This document shows positions 61,501 through 64,000 of a stretch of 64,000 nucleotides of DNA, one piece after another. Location: contig OY756965.1 in NCBI GenBank assembly GCA_963580455.1, forward strand, positions 3,980,501 to 4,044,500. The letters run 5' to 3'. Each line of letters starts with the position of its first letter. The first letter of the stretch is position 1. A program made the translations under genes and the position numbers. The notes below the pieces were generated by a model. The model ran no database searches. It was not told where the DNA came from and worked only from the letters and a program-made list of their open reading frames with translations. This stretch comes from Euonymus europaeus (Eukaryota > Streptophyta > Magnoliopsida > Celastrales > Celastraceae).

Positions 61501-61686
61501 GGAGCACTGGGTGCGTTCTTGAGCTATGAAAAGTGGGGTCTCAATCACTTGAAAGTCCATCAATCAGTGCAACAGACCCCAACCAGTGCATCCTCTACAG
61601 GTGATAAGAAACATAACCCCCAAAGAGGGTACTTGAACGACCATGAAAGTATACAGTGCAGCATACATGCAGCCTACGAGCATTGA
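55597..61686 (+). CDS. PANK1: Pantothenate kinase (type II, plant PANK1-like)
   Basis: Ten exons, 55597-55687, 56091-56282, 57536-57582, 57933-58049, 58777-58896, 58982-59076, 59184-59277, 59380-59511, 61122-61234 and 61452-61686, join to 411 residues. It phosphorylates pantothenate with ATP, the first and regulatory step of coenzyme A synthesis. [15 protein letters not shown] is the N-terminal ATP loop. [65 protein letters not shown] and [15 protein letters not shown] are family blocks. Where animal enzymes have KFEEDF after ATGGGA, it reads MFADLF, as I recall for other plant PANKs. The frame stops after one kinase domain, so it lacks the C-terminal DUF89 domain of PANK2. The 1.6-kb eighth intron contains nothing recognisable. 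Confidence 0.92.
58265..58516. repeat. 126-bp tandem duplication in a PANK intron
   Basis: Two adjacent copies starting atcactc(g/a)ataaatttgtgttgaag differ at only a few positions. They lie in intron 4 and are not near splice sites. Confidence 0.8.
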
Positions 61687-62722
61687 GAGTTGGAACCCGC
61701 TTCAAAAAAATTCTGGGCTGCCTTTGCAAACCCTTAGGTCAGCTGATCTAGATGTGCTTAACATGTATAATATAAATGAAAGATTGTAAGACCTGAAATA
61801 GTTTCAGAATACGGAGTTACTTAGGTTGAGATGCTGGGATGGAGGACCCGAAAATGCATTAATCTCTACTTGTATTAATAAAACAGGGTTACCAGAATTG
61901 CTATCATGCAAGGAAAAAAGACTCATGATTTATTCAACAGTCCATGGTATTCGAATATTTTGCTTCCGAGATTCTCTAAATGCACTCTTTTGTTTTACTC
62001 TATACACAATAATGGTACACCAAATTTCCTCCAAACTCTACGACACTCACGCATTATATACACTATAAACCACCCTCTCCTCATAACTCATCATTTCTAC
62101 AATTATTTTTGTACATTCAAAAAAAAAACCTCTAACTTTTAAAATTTATATATACATCTATAATAATTATTATTTTTATCTTTTATATATAATAATTAAA
62201 AGATTGTGAATGTGTGTGAATAATTTTTTTCTAGCGGTTAGGCTTATAATTTTTTATTTTTTATTTTTTGGATATTTTAAGTATTTTGATTTTTTTTTTA
62301 CGGATTTTCTTTAATAATTAAAAATATTGAATTTAGATAAAGAGATGGACCATCATCTGTAAGTAGATTACGAGATATCGAACCTGGAGGGAACAGAGAA
62401 CTTCAGTAGAAGATGAAGTACCAACGACCTTCGTCAACCAACATTTTTCTGGATATCAGTTCCTGTACAAACAATGTTCTCGAGTAAAAAGATATTATCT
62501 TAAACGTCTAGATAATATTTCTTGCAGGAAATTATTCATGGAAACAAACACATAGCTTATGAGAGAGATCCTCATCTCTTGAACAGCAAATTAAACAAGT
62601 GAATGCAAGCTATGCATCACACAAACCAATTACATTAAAGCACAGCCTTCAGTACAACACTCTGGACTTCTGGTTTCTTCTTACATTTATGCATAAAAAC
62701 CCCAAATTTATCTGCAATGAAT
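61687..62722. other. 3' flank and intergenic, no gene
   Basis: Contains the PANK 3' UTR (aataaaa near 61877), then AT-rich sequence with T runs. Nothing coding is supported. Confidence 0.5.
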
Positions 62723-63740
62723 TTATATCAAAGTAGTAAGCTCCATATCAATGGGTAAGCTAGTTACATATGAAGCTTTGTGGGACACATCTCCACAGCA
62801 AATCAATTTCTCCATTTCCTCATCGTCTTTTAGAGCACATTTTGGGTCGAGATCAAAGTCACATTCCTTGCAGTAGAAGAACCAACCGTGTCCCATCTCC
62901 TCACAGCCGTTACAGTAGTAACCATCACGACGAGTGAGTGTGAGCTCATGGTGCGTATGGAGCTCATGTTTCAGCGTCGTAGGCCACGCCTTTGCTCTTT
63001 CCTCTGGTTTTTCTTCTAATTGCTCCAAATGATCTGCTGTGAATGGATATGCATCTGCGCCATAGACTTTGAAGAGGATTTCCTCCTCTTTAGGGACTGT
63101 CCAGCTGCTGGGACTAATCGCTACACCTGTTGGAATTCCTTTGATTTTGAACTTTTGTCACAGAATTGTCGTCCTCTCGTCATCAAATGGGAGGGCTAAC
63201 CAAGGCATCCCCATATAAAACTCATCGAAGGAGGATCGTTCGCGATCACTTGAGATGGAGATTACTTCAACCGTGTGTCGCTCGCTCTTATTTGGTGATA
63301 TGCCTCAATGAGCTTAGGTAAGAAGGCACTACATGGGGGGACACCATTAAGCTGAGAAATGTAGTAAAATGTTCCTTCCAGCAAGTTCTGATACTAGTAC
63401 CTAACAAAGAATCAACAAGATGCATAATTTAATTAGTCAAGAATCACCATTGTTGACACTCATGAACACTTTTAAGAAGATTTTGGAGCTGTTAGAGATA
63501 CAGCACTAATGAGGAACATGTACTACCAGGAGCCCCTCTCGTGACAACATAATCGCTTTCTTCGTGAACTAATTTTTACTCCAGCTTCTGTGCTTCAAGT
63601 TTTGCCTTATCAATCTCAGTTAGTTCAGCAAGCTTCTAGGCCGTAAAAAAGATAGGCATCAATGCCATGATCATCAATAAAATCTGACACATTTAGGTTC
63701 AGAGTCTTCCCATATTCTCCAATTATGACAAAGGTGTTAT
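62723..63740 (-). pseudogene. Nucleoredoxin pseudogene
   Basis: Reading down from 63740, the fragments follow plant nucleoredoxin order. First come FVIIGEYGKTLNLNV and HGIDAYLF, the tail of one thioredoxin module, then ELTEIDKAKLEAQKLE followed by a stop, and ESDYVVTR. ELAGRNILLHFSA then meets a stop before WCPP. In another frame come [30 protein letters not shown] and [16 protein letters not shown] plus a stop. The last piece is IKGIPTGVAIS through YGADAYPF to the C-terminal DC1-like zinc region (YYCNGCEEMGHGWFFYCKEC). At least three stops and two frameshifts are present, and the catalytic WCPPC is spoiled. Intact nucleoredoxins reduce oxidised proteins in the cytosol and nucleus. Homology ends abruptly at about 63740. 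Confidence 0.82.
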
Positions 63741-63766
63741 GGTTGGTCGAGCACCTACCCCTTTCG

Positions 63767-64000
63767 ATAGGCCGACCACTCCCGTAACAGGCCTGCAGGC
63801 AGCCTGTTAAGCTGCAGCTTAGTTGGTTTAGCAGGTTGGTCTGCAGGCCACTTGTTAAAGGAGGTGAGGGTTCGACTCCTAGCCTCAACAACCCATGCAG
63901 TAGGGGCCAGGTAAGGCCACGGACCCAGACTTGGGCTCCGGGCTGCGTGATGGGTTGGGGTGTATGGCTTGTAGGCTTGTTACGGGAGTGGTCGGCCTAT
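63767..64000 (+). mobile_element. Element with inverted termini enclosing a tRNA-like promoter
   Basis: ATAGGCCGACCACTCCCGTA at 63767 recurs inverted as the last bases of the window, about 23 bases exact. Inside, an A-box-like tagttggtttagcagg (63820-63835) and a perfect B box ggttcgactcc (63869-63879) lie at tRNA-like spacing, the pattern of a tRNA-derived SINE. It sits close to the break in the nucleoredoxin pseudogene. The right boundary and target duplication are outside the window. Confidence 0.5.

Overview
This is a plant nuclear DNA window, almost certainly eudicot. The evidence is multi-exon genes with GT-AG introns, AT-rich spacers, a Ty1/copia element, Mutator-like elements (MULEs), hAT and Tourist-type MITEs, and plant families such as FAR1-type transposases, PPR proteins, polygalacturonases and nucleoredoxins. 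I cannot name the species. All exon models were built by eye from splice sites and protein family knowledge.

Layout: 1-5.2 kb is a MULE-like segment. A Ulp1-like cysteine peptidase gene (+, 5' end outside the window) and a FAR1-type transposase gene (-) lie tail to tail, and both are damaged. 6.66-8.67 kb holds an intact eight-exon RBM48 gene (-). 8.98-10.1 kb is an RPB10 copy (-) that stops at the first Cys of its CC zinc motif. 10.7-11.8 kb is a PPR pseudogene (+). 12.27-15.30 kb and 30.12-33.89 kb are two complete polygalacturonase genes (+) of different subtypes.

The 15.3-30 kb stretch between the polygalacturonases is a stack of transposons: a 124-bp solo micro-LTR-like element, two nested hAT-like elements, a very young copia element with apparently identical LTRs, a MULE carrying a TATA box and a long hairpin, and several MITEs. 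35.2-42.35 kb is the most striking object. It is a 7.15-kb foldback-type Mutator-like element with a perfect 9-bp target duplication. Its arms are about 2.3 kb long and consist mostly of a ~24-25-bp minisatellite in opposite orientations. The centre holds a Ulp1 remnant (+) and a PB1-like transposase remnant (-), and each arm looks like a minisatellite-filled intron between a terminal 5' exon and the coding exon.

42.4-54.4 kb is old repeat debris: MULE fragments, a degenerate gypsy-like element with an antisense coding remnant, a ~250-bp tandem repeat split by a hAT element, and a Tourist-like MITE. 55.6-61.7 kb is a ten-exon pantothenate kinase gene (+). 62.7-63.7 kb is a nucleoredoxin pseudogene (-). 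The window ends with a short element whose inverted termini enclose a tRNA-like promoter.

The intact host genes (RBM48, two polygalacturonases, pantothenate kinase) act in separate pathways: minor-intron splicing, pectin remodelling and coenzyme A synthesis. They show no functional linkage. What unites the window is repeated transposon insertion between genes and into introns and pseudogenes.
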